A DNA stretch of 64,000 bases from Bacillota bacterium (GTDB lineage: Bacteria > Bacillota > SHA-98 > Ch115), in NCBI GenBank assembly GCA_013178415.1, contig JABLXA010000002.1, forward strand, positions 62,001 to 126,000, given 5' to 3'. This document shows positions 1 to 7,502 of this stretch, piece by piece; within the stretch, counting starts at the first letter, position 1; each line of letters begins with the position of its first letter. A model generated the notes under the pieces. The model did not search any database. It was not told the origin of the DNA and saw only the letters and a program-made list of their open reading frames with translations. The translations under genes were made by a program, and so were the position numbers.

Positions 1-1339
1 GACCTATCTGTGAGGCAGGGACAAACCCCCTGACACCCACATCAACCACAACGCCACCCTTTACGACATCAGTGACCTTACCCTGCACAACCTCACCGGT
101 GGAGAGGGCATTCAAGATACGTTCCCAGGCTTTCTCTGTATCTGCCTCTTTCTTGGAGAGGATCACATCCCCATCATCCGTGAATGCCTTGATCTTAACG
201 TCCACAGAGTCGCCAACCGACACGACATCGGCGGCCGAATTCACGCGGCGATTGGATAGATCCGCCAACCGAATTATCCCTTCAGACTTATACCCGATAT
301 CAACCAGCACTTCATCCGGGTCCACCTTGACTATCGTGCCGGTTACAATGTCCCCCTCATGAAACTCACGACCCCCATCAGAGACTCCCGCGGCTTCGCT
401 GTTGCCGTCTTTATCATCCAATTGATCCTCGCCAGCTTTCATATCTGGCATCGTATCCAACTCCTGACCGACAGAACTCATATTGTCATGTCTCTCCTCA
501 CTTAACTCAGCCATCTTCGCCAAAACCTCCTCGATCACCCAGCTGGGCGTTGAAGCTCCCGCCGTAATGCCCAAGGATCGCACCCCAGCCAAATTCACTT
601 TTGCGGCTTCTTCAGCATTCTCCACAAGAAAGGCCGGTATGTTCTCCTTTTCAACGATTTGCTTCAGCCTTTGAGCATTCGCGCTCGCCCTGCTTCCGAT
701 CACCAGTGCTGCATCAACACTGTGCGCCAGTTGCCGAGCTGCCCTTTGCCGCTCGATCGTGGCCATGCAAATGGTGTTTTCGACCGCTACTTCCTGGGCA
801 CGGCTGGAAAGCTCCGCCACTATAGCATCAAATAACTCAACAGGCACGGTAGTCTGCGCCACGATGCCGATCTTCGGGCCGACCACTTTCGCCTTTGCTT
901 CCTCAACAGAGGATACCACTACGACCTCTCCCTGGCCACAACCAACAAGGCCCTTGACCTCTGTATGGTCGGGGTCACCCACGATAGCCACCTTATAACC
1001 TGATGCCAGCATGTCCTTGACGATCTTCTGCGACCGGGTCACATTCGGGCAGGTCGCATCTATGATGTTGACCCCGCGACTTCGAAGGTCATCAATAACC
1101 GCGGGTGGAATGCCATGTGAAGGTATCACCACGGTCCCACCAGATATGCGATCCAGATCCCGTGCTATATGAACTCCCCTGTCCTCCAGCCACCTTGTGA
1201 CACTCGAGTTATGCACAAGAGGACCAAGAGTGAAAACAGGGCTGCCTGACCCTGCGTTGCGACATACAATGTCAATGGCGCGTCGAACGCCGTAGCACAT
1301 GCCATATTTATCGGCAAGAACGACCCTCGATAGCCTCAC
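1..1339 (-). CDS. ispH: IspH (HMBPP reductase) fused to ribosomal protein S1, partial
   Basis: Bifunctional protein; its C-terminus lies beyond position 1. The first ~280 residues are 4-hydroxy-3-methylbut-2-enyl diphosphate reductase, last step of the MEP isoprenoid pathway. The three [4Fe-4S] cysteines are visible at about residues 15 (GMCYGVRRA), 97 (ATCPNVTRS) and 191 (ENTICMATIE), with the conserved His in SHG and the TAGASTP motif. An acidic linker (~280-325) leads into S1 RNA-binding repeats: one complete (HEGDIVTGTIVKVDPDEVLV) and a second cut by the window edge (GEVVQGKVTDVVKGGVVVDV). IspH-S1 fusions are known in Clostridia. I chose the GTG at 1339, which overlaps plsC by 32 bp; no other in-frame start precedes the first cysteine motif with a better ribosome site. 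Confidence 0.93.
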   Translation of the reverse strand, partial: MRLSRVVLADKYGMCYGVRRAIDIVCRNAGSGSPVFTLGPLVHNSSVTRWLEDRGVHIARDLDRISGGTVVIPSHGIPPAVIDDLRSRGVNIIDATCPNVTRSQKIVKDMLASGYKVAIVGDPDHTEVKGLVGCGQGEVVVVSSVEEAKAKVVGPKIGIVAQTTVPVELFDAIVAELSSRAQEVAVENTICMATIERQRAARQLAHSVDAALVIGSRASANAQRLKQIVEKENIPAFLVENAEEAAKVNLAGVRSLGITAGASTPSWVIEEVLAKMAELSEERHDNMSSVGQELDTMPDMKAGEDQLDDKDGNSEAAGVSDGGREFHEGDIVTGTIVKVDPDEVLVDIGYKSEGIIRLADLSNRRVNSAADVVSVGDSVDVKIKAFTDDGDVILSKKEADTEKAWERILNALSTGEVVQGKVTDVVKGGVVVDVGVRGFVPASQIG

Positions 1340-1937
1340 CCCCTGTATCCGCCATAAGGGCGGCGATTTCATTCATAATCTTTTCACTCATGACTCCAAT
1401 CGGCATTTCGTCATCGCGTGAAAAGACAAGAGGCTTACCAATTCTTACTTCTATCCGCCCGGGACAAGGAAGGAGAGCATTCTTCTTCCATATTTCTCTG
1501 GTGCCAAGCACAGCAATGGGAATAACAGGGGCACCCGATTTGGAAGCAATAAGGGCGGTCCCTGACATTGCGGGAAGCAATTTCCCATTAACGCTTCGGG
1601 TGCCTTCTGGAAATACTCCAAGGACCCTGCCTCTTTCCAAAATTCTGAGGGAATGCCTGAATGCCTGCCTGTCAGCTTCTCCCCGTCTCACGGGAAATGC
1701 ATAAACCCATTTCAATATAGTCGCGAATATCGGATTTCGGAATAATTCCTGTTTGGCCATGAAATCAATTGGCCGCTTCACGACGCAACCGATGACTATG
1801 GGATCCAGCAGGCTTACATGATTTGACGCCAAGATGACAGGACCTTGTCGAGGGATATTTTCCTCGCCGATTACCCGGACATGACAGGTGATCATTAGTA
1901 AGGCCCTGATAATTAGACGGCCCAGGAAATAAAGCAC
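1308..1937 (-). CDS. plsC: 1-acyl-sn-glycerol-3-phosphate acyltransferase (PlsC family)
   Basis: A 209-residue membrane-associated acyltransferase that would acylate lysophosphatidic acid to phosphatidic acid. The HX4D catalytic motif is NHVSLLD (about residues 40-46) and the substrate-binding motif is FPEGTRSVNG (about 113-122). An N-terminal hydrophobic stretch precedes the catalytic motif. The GTG start lies 4 bp after the hisC-cmk stop and the end overlaps the ispH-rpsA start, so translation is probably coupled along hisC-cmk, plsC and ispH-rpsA. The order cmk, plsC, ispH-rpsA is common in Clostridia. Confidence 0.92.
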   Translation of the reverse strand: MLYFLGRLIIRALLMITCHVRVIGEENIPRQGPVILASNHVSLLDPIVIGCVVKRPIDFMAKQELFRNPIFATILKWVYAFPVRRGEADRQAFRHSLRILERGRVLGVFPEGTRSVNGKLLPAMSGTALIASKSGAPVIPIAVLGTREIWKKNALLPCPGRIEVRIGKPLVFSRDDEMPIGVMSEKIMNEIAALMADTGGEAIEGRSCR

Positions 1938-1941
1938 CCCA

Positions 1942-3762
1942 TCACCCCGTGCATTTACCCGGTAGAGATCCGACTATGTCAAGTATCTCGGAAATAACTC
2001 TTTCGGGAGACTTGCCTGTCGTATCGAGAGTAATGGAATCATCCGCAGGTTTCAGAGGCGCATTTACCCTTTCACTATCCATCTTGTCCCTCATCTCAAT
2101 ATTCTCTCTGATCTTGGAGATATCCTGCGAGATTCCCTTTTCCGACAATTGTCGGCTACGCCTTACGGCCCGTTCCGCCGGAGATGCGGTGAGAAAGATC
2201 TTCAGATCCGCCTCAGGCAGGACTACTGTCCCAATATCCCGACCTTCCATGACGACCCCACCGTCTCTAGCGAGAAGACGTTGTTTCTCTGTAAGTATCT
2301 TTCTCGCCAGAGGGACCCTGGACACCGGGGAAACTAGAGAGTCAACCTCAGGACTTGTCAATTCCCCGGTTACATCTTCGCCATCCATGAAAACCTTCAT
2401 GGTTGCAGGATCGCTCCATTCAAAACGAAGGTCCAGGTTTTGCGCGATATTTCCTACTTCTGCATCATCATAAGCGGATGCTCCTGACCTTATTACCTTG
2501 AGCGTAAGGGCCCGGTACATGAGTCCGGTGCTGACATACCGCAGGCCGAGACGATTGGCAAGCATGCTAGCTATGGTGCTCTTGCCAGACCCGGCCGGCC
2601 CATCGATGGCTATCACCAGGCCGTTTCGTCCTCCTGAAACCTGTCTCCCCGAAAGGTACGATACGATGGCGCGAACCAGCCTCTCGTTTTGCTCAGGCGT
2701 TCCAATCGTTATCCTGATGAAACCCGGCATCCCAAAAGAATCGAGAAGCCTGGTCACCACGCCATTCTTAAGTATGTGTTCATAAATCTCGGGCGCTTTA
2801 TCCCCAAACTTTACTGCTATGAAGTTGGCTTCGGTGGGTATATAGAAAAGATTGAGTCGTTCAAATTCCGAGTAAAGATACCTTTTGCCTATCTGGGTAA
2901 TATTCCTTGATCTTGCCACGTGCTCATCATCCTGGAGCGCAGCTCTGGCAGCCTCCTGGGCAATGGAACTCACGTTGAATGGAATCCTGACTTTATTCAA
3001 ACACGAGATGATATCGGGCCGGCTGTATGCCCACCCTACCCTGAGACCCGCAAGCCCGTATATCTTTGAAAAGGTCCTGAGGACAATGACAGGCAGGCCG
3101 TCGCGGACGTATCCCATGGCATCGGGGTAATCAGAGGATTCAACAAATTCGCGATAAGCCTCGTCAAATACCACGAGGCAATCGGATTCCTGCGCGGCTC
3201 TTACTATCCTTTCACACGGTTCCTGCCCGATTATCGTGCCTGTGGGATTATTGGGGTTGCAAATGAAGATCAGCTTGGTCTTCGGGGTGATGGCATCGAT
3301 GATTGCATCAGCGTCGAAAGTATAGTCCCTGAGTGGGATCGCTAGAAAATCGGCGCCCATCAGATTAGATACAAACCTATACTGAACAAAGGATGGATGA
3401 CCAGTTACTACCTCTTCCCCTGGGTTCAGGAATGCAAGGCCAATCATTTCTATAAGTTCATCGGCCCCGGCTCCGAGGGCGATCTCTTCTTCTCGGATGC
3501 CGTATTTTTCGGCAATTGCCTCTTTGAGGTAAAACCCGCGCGCATCCGGATACAAATGCGCTTCAGCCATTGCAGAACGGCAGGCTTCCATCGCCTTGGG
3601 AGAAGGGCCCAGAGGGTTCTCATTGGAGGCAAGCTTCACAACCCCCGATAATCCGAGTTCCCTTTCCACTTCCTGAATCGGCTTACCCGGCGTATATGGA
3701 CGTATACTCTCTAGTACCTTTCTGGCAAGGGGGGAATTGGTCTTATCCACATCACTGGCCAT
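1942..3762 (-). CDS. hisC-cmk: Fused histidinol-phosphate aminotransferase / cytidylate kinase
   Basis: One uninterrupted reading frame of 606 residues holds two complete enzymes. Residues 1 to ~379 are a class I/II PLP aminotransferase of the HisC type: ASNENPLGPSP near the N-terminus, NPNNPTGT, VFDEAYREF and the PLP lysine in RTFSKIYGLAGLRVGW. Residues ~380-606 are CMP kinase: P-loop IDGPAGSGKST, TGLMYRALT, GRDIGTVVLPEAD and RRSRQL. Neither half lacks a core motif. The joint is GRQVSGGRNGLVIAIDG. HisC makes histidinol phosphate from imidazole-acetol phosphate (related enzymes also transaminate aromatic keto acids); CMK phosphorylates CMP/dCMP. In related genomes these are usually separate neighbours. 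The start is the ATG at 3762, 5 nt after GGAGGCG; the frame is open further upstream but without a comparable site. Confidence 0.93.
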   Translation of the reverse strand: MASDVDKTNSPLARKVLESIRPYTPGKPIQEVERELGLSGVVKLASNENPLGPSPKAMEACRSAMAEAHLYPDARGFYLKEAIAEKYGIREEEIALGAGADELIEMIGLAFLNPGEEVVTGHPSFVQYRFVSNLMGADFLAIPLRDYTFDADAIIDAITPKTKLIFICNPNNPTGTIIGQEPCERIVRAAQESDCLVVFDEAYREFVESSDYPDAMGYVRDGLPVIVLRTFSKIYGLAGLRVGWAYSRPDIISCLNKVRIPFNVSSIAQEAARAALQDDEHVARSRNITQIGKRYLYSEFERLNLFYIPTEANFIAVKFGDKAPEIYEHILKNGVVTRLLDSFGMPGFIRITIGTPEQNERLVRAIVSYLSGRQVSGGRNGLVIAIDGPAGSGKSTIASMLANRLGLRYVSTGLMYRALTLKVIRSGASAYDDAEVGNIAQNLDLRFEWSDPATMKVFMDGEDVTGELTSPEVDSLVSPVSRVPLARKILTEKQRLLARDGGVVMEGRDIGTVVLPEADLKIFLTASPAERAVRRSRQLSEKGISQDISKIRENIEMRDKMDSERVNAPLKPADDSITLDTTGKSPERVISEILDIVGSLPGKCTG

Positions 3763-3787
3763 CTTCTCGCCTCCGCCCGCTCTGGCT

Positions 3788-3818
3788 AAAACACAAAAAG
3801 CACCCGCCACCGAGTGCC
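3788..3818 (-). terminator. Attenuator-like intrinsic terminator in the hisC-cmk leader
   Basis: On the minus strand GCACTC-ggtggc-GGGTGC forms a 6-bp stem (one G-U pair) followed directly by TTTTTGTGTTTT. It lies between the promoter at 3920-3948 and the ribosome site of hisC-cmk, so it would end transcription before the gene unless prevented. No T-box core or other riboswitch that I know is recognisable. With the promoter it accounts for the 303-bp gap between hisC-cmk and rluB (3763-4065). Confidence 0.6.
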
Positions 3819-3919
3819 AAATGCTTCCCGCTTCCTTCAAAACCTACATCTACATAAAAAACCAAAGCCTTGTCGCCAAAACCGAATCCCTTGCGATATG
3901 CGAAGATACTACGGGCAAA

Positions 3920-3948
3920 ATTATACAACTTTGGCCGCCTCACAACAA
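3920..3948 (-). promoter_or_regulatory. Sigma-A promoter for hisC-cmk-plsC-ispH-rpsA
   Basis: A perfect -10 (TATAAT, plus-strand 3920-3925) sits exactly 17 bp from a weak -35 TTGTTG (3943-3948). Transcription would start near 3912 and give a leader of about 150 nt that contains the attenuator-like hairpin. Confidence 0.6.
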
Positions 3949-4005
3949 CACCACAGACTCATGAACTAAATCAAAACACTATCGCCGTGACAACATCTAA
4001 CATAG

Positions 4006-4034
4006 AGTCTAGCATACTTACATGCGCCTTGCAA
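4006..4034 (-). promoter_or_regulatory. Possible second, upstream promoter for hisC-cmk
   Basis: TTGCAA (4029-4034) and TAGACT (4006-4011) are spaced 17 bp on the minus strand just after the rluB stop. Both boxes match 4 of 6 consensus bases, so this is a weak candidate for a tandem promoter. Confidence 0.3.
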
Positions 4035-4065
4035 GAGATTTAGAGAAATGATTTAGATGAAAAGC

Positions 4066-4998
4066 CTATTTTGCCTTCTCACCCTGGATAATCTCGACGT
4101 ATTCCTTTATTGGAACACCCTCGAGGCGCTCCAGGGGAACAAGACGTCGGCGCCCGAAATCAGTAGCTATAAGGGATTGCGCCGCAATGAGCGTGATGCC
4201 GAATATGATACCGAGTATGATGAACAATCTCTCACCTACAGATATTATGTCTGGACGCGATGTTTTGCTCCTCTCTCTTGCTTTATCTACAAATCTCATG
4301 AGATCTCTTATCTCTCGATGGGAAAGGTGACGATATCTGCCCTGACCAAGCCTCCCCAGGGAAAGCGGCCCGAATTTCACACGTTTGAGCCTTAAAACAG
4401 GATGCCCCACGGCCCTGCACATATTCTTTACCTGGTGCTTCCTGCCCTCATGGATCGTTATTCTGAGAATCGCACTGCCCTTGAGCCTCTTCAGGATATC
4501 CGCGCTGGCTGGCGCAGATACATGTCCGTCTAAATCCACTCCTGTCCTGAGCCTCTCAAGATCCTGTTCATCAGGAATCCCCTCCACACGGGCTATGTAT
4601 GTCTTATCCACTTCCCACTTAGGGTGAGTCAGGATTTGAGCAAGCCCGCCATCATTGGTAAGAAAGAGCAAGCCTTCAGCGTCATAGTCCAGCCTGCCGA
4701 CTGGAAAAACCCTCTCTGAAACATCGGGGATCAAATCCATGACAGTTGGGCGTCCCTGCGGATCCCGCACAGTGGTCACATAGCCCGGGGGTTTATGAAG
4801 CATGAGGTACACTTTCTTTTCGAGCCGGATGACATTTCCGTCCACCTCGATGATGTCATCCCGCGGGTCTGCCTTGACTCCAAGATCCCTCACGATGGCT
4901 CCATTGATCTTCACCCTACCCTCCATGATGATAGATTCACATGCTCTACGCGATCCAAATCCGGCGGCCGCTAATATCTTCTGGAGGCGTTCTGCCAT
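4066..4998 (-). CDS. rluB: RsuA/RluB-family pseudouridine synthase with C-terminal membrane tail
   Basis: A 310-residue protein. Residues 1-60 form an S4 RNA-binding domain (RLQKILAAAGFGSRRACE); the catalytic domain follows, with the catalytic Asp in GRLDYDAEGLLFLT and the RKHQVKNMCRAVGHPVLRL motif. The family converts a uridine of large-subunit rRNA to pseudouridine. The family usually ends near residue ~240; here ~70 more residues include one hydrophobic span (LFIILGIIFGITLIAAQSLI) followed by RRRLVPLERLEGVPIKEYVE. That tail resembles the small one-TM proteins (DUF5359/YpfB type) encoded just before cmk in bacilli, and a cmk gene does follow here. The start is the ATG at 4998; the frame continues upstream into trkA without a ribosome site. 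Confidence 0.88.
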   Translation of the reverse strand: MAERLQKILAAAGFGSRRACESIIMEGRVKINGAIVRDLGVKADPRDDIIEVDGNVIRLEKKVYLMLHKPPGYVTTVRDPQGRPTVMDLIPDVSERVFPVGRLDYDAEGLLFLTNDGGLAQILTHPKWEVDKTYIARVEGIPDEQDLERLRTGVDLDGHVSAPASADILKRLKGSAILRITIHEGRKHQVKNMCRAVGHPVLRLKRVKFGPLSLGRLGQGRYRHLSHREIRDLMRFVDKARERSKTSRPDIISVGERLFIILGIIFGITLIAAQSLIATDFGRRRLVPLERLEGVPIKEYVEIIQGEKAK

Positions 4999-5014
4999 TG
5001 ATGCTACCATTCCC

Positions 5015-5665
5015 TCAATCATTCTTGGGGAGTTTCTCAAAGCTCTCAGTTCGCCCTATCAAGACAAGAATGTCTCCTTCATTGATCTTATCATCAGCAC
5101 CTGGCGATACTTTGATGCGCCCCTGTGATCTGATTGCAACCACATTGATCCCGAATTGAGCCCTGATATTGAGCTCCCTCAGGCTCTTTCCCACAAATTC
5201 AGGGGGCGAAATAATTTCAGCTATAGTGAATTCAGGTGAAAGTTCGATATAATCCAGGATATTCCCTGAGACAAGGCTCGTTGCTACGCGTATGGCCATG
5301 TCCCGCTCTGGATATATGACTCTGTCAGCCCCCACCCTTTCAAGTACTTTGCCGTGAAGCTCATCATGAGCCTTCGCCACGACGAACTTTATGCCAAGGT
5401 CCTTTAAAATCAATGTGGCGAGGATACTAGACTCGATATCCTCACCAATGCTTACCACGGCCACATCTACATTTCTGATGCCGAGGGACTTCAGAGCATC
5501 TTCATCAGTGGCATTTGCTTGCACAGCATGCGTAACGATATTCGCCATATGCTGGACCTTCTCCTGATCGTCATCAATGGCCAGCACCTGGCACCCGAGC
5601 CGGGATAGTGTTCTCGCGACACCTTCCCCAAATCTGCCAAGGCCAATCACGGCGAATTGCTTCAT
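5015..5665 (-). CDS. trkA: TrkA-type potassium channel/transporter regulatory subunit
   Basis: A 216-residue cytoplasmic RCK protein. The N-terminal Rossmann fold has the dinucleotide motif GLGRFGEGVA and the acidic residues of LAIDDD; the TrkA-C domain (about 135-216, FVGKSLREL ... GDILVLIGR) binds ligand. It resembles single-unit KtrA/TrkA proteins that gate a membrane K+ transporter by sensing NAD(H), ATP/ADP or c-di-AMP. No membrane partner is encoded in the window. It is the first gene behind a strong promoter and lies 16 bp upstream of rluB. Confidence 0.9.
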   Translation of the reverse strand: MKQFAVIGLGRFGEGVARTLSRLGCQVLAIDDDQEKVQHMANIVTHAVQANATDEDALKSLGIRNVDVAVVSIGEDIESSILATLILKDLGIKFVVAKAHDELHGKVLERVGADRVIYPERDMAIRVATSLVSGNILDYIELSPEFTIAEIISPPEFVGKSLRELNIRAQFGINVVAIRSQGRIKVSPGADDKINEGDILVLIGRTESFEKLPKND

Positions 5666-5703
5666 AAGCTACCGCGTCCCCCCATTCTCCCTATTCCATT
5701 CCG

Positions 5704-5732
5704 AGTATATTCAACCCCGCAATTGCTGTCAA
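5704..5732 (-). promoter_or_regulatory. Strong sigma-A promoter for trkA-rluB
   Basis: On the minus strand: perfect -35 TTGACA (5727-5732), 17-bp spacer, -10 TATACT (5704-5709). It lies between gerW and trkA and marks the start of a new transcription unit. Confidence 0.75.
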
Positions 5733-5785
5733 CTGGAACAGCAGGGGTATGTCGGGGAACAGCGGGGAAAGGAGGCCCTGGGAAG

Positions 5786-6226
5786 CTATTGGGCAGTGCC
5801 CTGGACATTAGGGCGCGTTAGTTCCCGCCTCCGTCCGGAATTACCTTGCAGCTGCTGCAAAAGCTGCGGCGCAACATCCAGGAGCCTGTCGAAAATAGCA
5901 TTTCTATCAACAGGGAGAAGCCTGACCTGGCCATTTCCGACTATGAGGAACGCCACCGGACTTACTGATATACCTGCGCCGCTCCCTCCACCAAATGGGG
6001 ACGCGCCAGATGCGGCCTCACCGTCACCCTGGCCTTCGGGAGCCGCGCCTCCGGCCTCGAAATCCGTGCCGCCAGCAGCAAAGCCGAAACTGACCCTGGA
6101 TACAGGCAAGATAACATTACCATCCGGGGTTTCCACGGGATCACCCAGAATGGTATTTACGTCAACCATCTCTTTGATACTCTGCATGGCCGTCTTCATG
6201 AGGCCTTCTATCGGATGCTCCGCCAT
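5786..6226 (-). CDS. gerW: Sporulation protein GerW (YtfJ)
   Basis: A 146-residue soluble protein of the YtfJ/GerW family, needed for normal spore germination in Bacillus. The signature N-terminus is HPIEGLMKTAMQSIKEMVD, followed by GDPVETPDG and SFGFAAGGTDF; a Gly/Ala-rich middle (EGQGDGEAASGAS) leads to a conserved block (VSPVAFLIVGNGQVRLLPVD). The ATG at 6226 has GGAGG 10 nt upstream and matches the usual family start. It overlaps the upstream DUF2953 gene by 65 bp, a long same-strand overlap. The same pair of neighbours (ytfI-ytfJ) occurs in Bacillus. Confidence 0.92.
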   Translation of the reverse strand: MAEHPIEGLMKTAMQSIKEMVDVNTILGDPVETPDGNVILPVSRVSFGFAAGGTDFEAGGAAPEGQGDGEAASGASPFGGGSGAGISVSPVAFLIVGNGQVRLLPVDRNAIFDRLLDVAPQLLQQLQGNSGRRRELTRPNVQGTAQ

Positions 6227-6848
6227 GAGATGCCACCCTCCTTCGCTTCTTCCGCGCGCGATATATTTTCTGGAATTCATGCAGACCTCGGACGATAATA
6301 TAACCTGGATTTATCTTCACTATGCAATGAAAGGTGACATCAAAAACTGGCTGGTCAAAGACAGGGATGATCCTGATGGAGGGACGCTTGCGAAATATCA
6401 AATGATTCTGCGCAATGGCCAGAAGAGGGCCTCCTGTGGCCCATGACATTCCAGATAGAATGGCGGTAGCTGCGGCATCCCCAGTATTGAACCTGATAAA
6501 GAGGTGAAATAGCAGGCATTCATGTTTCATACCGAGAGCCGCACTTCTCATCGCACCCAGGATCTTTTTTCTCAATCCGGCACGCTCATCCTTATGGGGC
6601 TCAGAATGCTCAGGCGCCTTCCCGAAACCCCGCTCAAGGAATGACCGCGCCTGCTCAACCAACTTTTCCTGAAGAGAAAGGTCTGCCAGCCTTAGTCTAA
6701 TCAACCAGAGAAGGGTCAAATTCAGAATGAGATTATCGGCCCCGCCCCTTCTTCTATAGTTTAACTCCACCTTCACCGGGACGAAGAGGAAACTTATGAT
6801 GGGCAAAAAGAAGGCAAGGATAACAAAAGCTATACTTTTGATGCACAA
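6162..6848 (-). CDS. DUF2953 membrane-anchored protein (YtfI-like)
   Basis: A 228-residue protein with an N-terminal hydrophobic helix (AFVILAFFLPIISFLFV) followed by VKVELNYRRRG, the usual opening of DUF2953/YtfI proteins. The rest is soluble, with a conserved C-terminal block (FDVTFHCIVKINPGYIIVRG) ending in a basic tail. Its function is unknown; the pairing with gerW suggests a role around sporulation. The TTG at 6848 is preferred because GGAGGGG lies just upstream and the membrane helix then starts at the N-terminus. The last ~20 residues are encoded inside the gerW start region. Confidence 0.8.
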   Translation of the reverse strand: MCIKSIAFVILAFFLPIISFLFVPVKVELNYRRRGGADNLILNLTLLWLIRLRLADLSLQEKLVEQARSFLERGFGKAPEHSEPHKDERAGLRKKILGAMRSAALGMKHECLLFHLFIRFNTGDAAATAILSGMSWATGGPLLAIAQNHLIFRKRPSIRIIPVFDQPVFDVTFHCIVKINPGYIIVRGLHEFQKIYRARKKRRRVASHGGASDRRPHEDGHAEYQRDG

Positions 6849-6911
6849 CCCCTTCCCCTCCGACACAACCTCTTTCCATAATTTGTTCGTCAAGGCAAGG
6901 GGATATTCATC

Positions 6912-7502
6912 TCAAACTCCAGATCTTTCAGAATCAATCTTTGCTTGAGAGGGTCCCGCCGGGGGTGACAGAACCCCGGATGCATGCTCCGGCTTCTGCG
7001 CTGGCGGGAGGTCCTTTAAGGATCTAAGCCCGAAGTATCTCAGGAATTCAGGCGTTGTACCATAAAGAATAGGCCGGCCTATGGAATCTTTGCGCCCTAC
7101 CTCGCAGATGAGACCACGATCGAGCAAAGTGGCTATCACCCCATCACATTTGACCCCCCTGATAGATTCTAACTCTGCGCGGGTTATCGGCTGCCGGTAA
7201 GCGATTATGGCTAGAGTCTCAAGGGAAGGACGGCTCAAAGGGGAGGTCCTGTTGCCCTTTTCCGCTTTCTCCAAATAGTCCGCATATGCTGGCCGCGTTA
7301 CCATCTGGTATCCACCGGCTACCTCCACTATCTGGATCCCGTGTCTTCCTTCGTTATATAAGTCCATCAGACTACTAATAGATTTCTCTGCTTCCTCAGG
7401 AGTTATAGAAAGAATGGTGCTGATTTCCTTCACTGTTATAGGCCGAGACAAGCTGAACAAGAGAGCTTCAGCCGCGGCTTCGATCTCATTTAGGCAACGC
7501 AT
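6912..7502 (-). CDS. scpB: Segregation and condensation protein B
   Basis: A 196-residue kleisin-associated protein of the SMC-ScpA-ScpB complex that compacts and segregates the chromosome. It has two winged-helix domains: IEAAAEALLFSLSRPITVKE near the start, and the family motif AIIAYRQPITRAELESIRGV in the middle, followed by GRPILYGTT. The tail after ~170 is Pro/Ala-rich and probably disordered. It overlaps scpA by 17 bp; I chose the ATG at 7502 because the sequence then begins like other ScpB proteins, but an ATG at 7523 is also in frame. Confidence 0.93.
   Translation of the reverse strand: MRCLNEIEAAAEALLFSLSRPITVKEISTILSITPEEAEKSISSLMDLYNEGRHGIQIVEVAGGYQMVTRPAYADYLEKAEKGNRTSPLSRPSLETLAIIAYRQPITRAELESIRGVKCDGVIATLLDRGLICEVGRKDSIGRPILYGTTPEFLRYFGLRSLKDLPPAQKPEHASGVLSPPAGPSQAKIDSERSGV

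Noticed and set aside
3752-3943. Minus-strand frame rich in Phe/Tyr in the hisC-cmk leader, resembling an aromatic leader peptide
   Set aside because: It starts with GTG without a ribosome site, reads through the terminator hairpin and into the gene start, and the aromatic codons may just reflect a T-rich leader. Firmicutes rarely use peptide attenuation.
5577-6446. 289-codon plus-strand open frame crossing trkA, gerW and DUF2953
   Set aside because: Runs antisense through three supported genes and the trkA promoter; no domain recognised.
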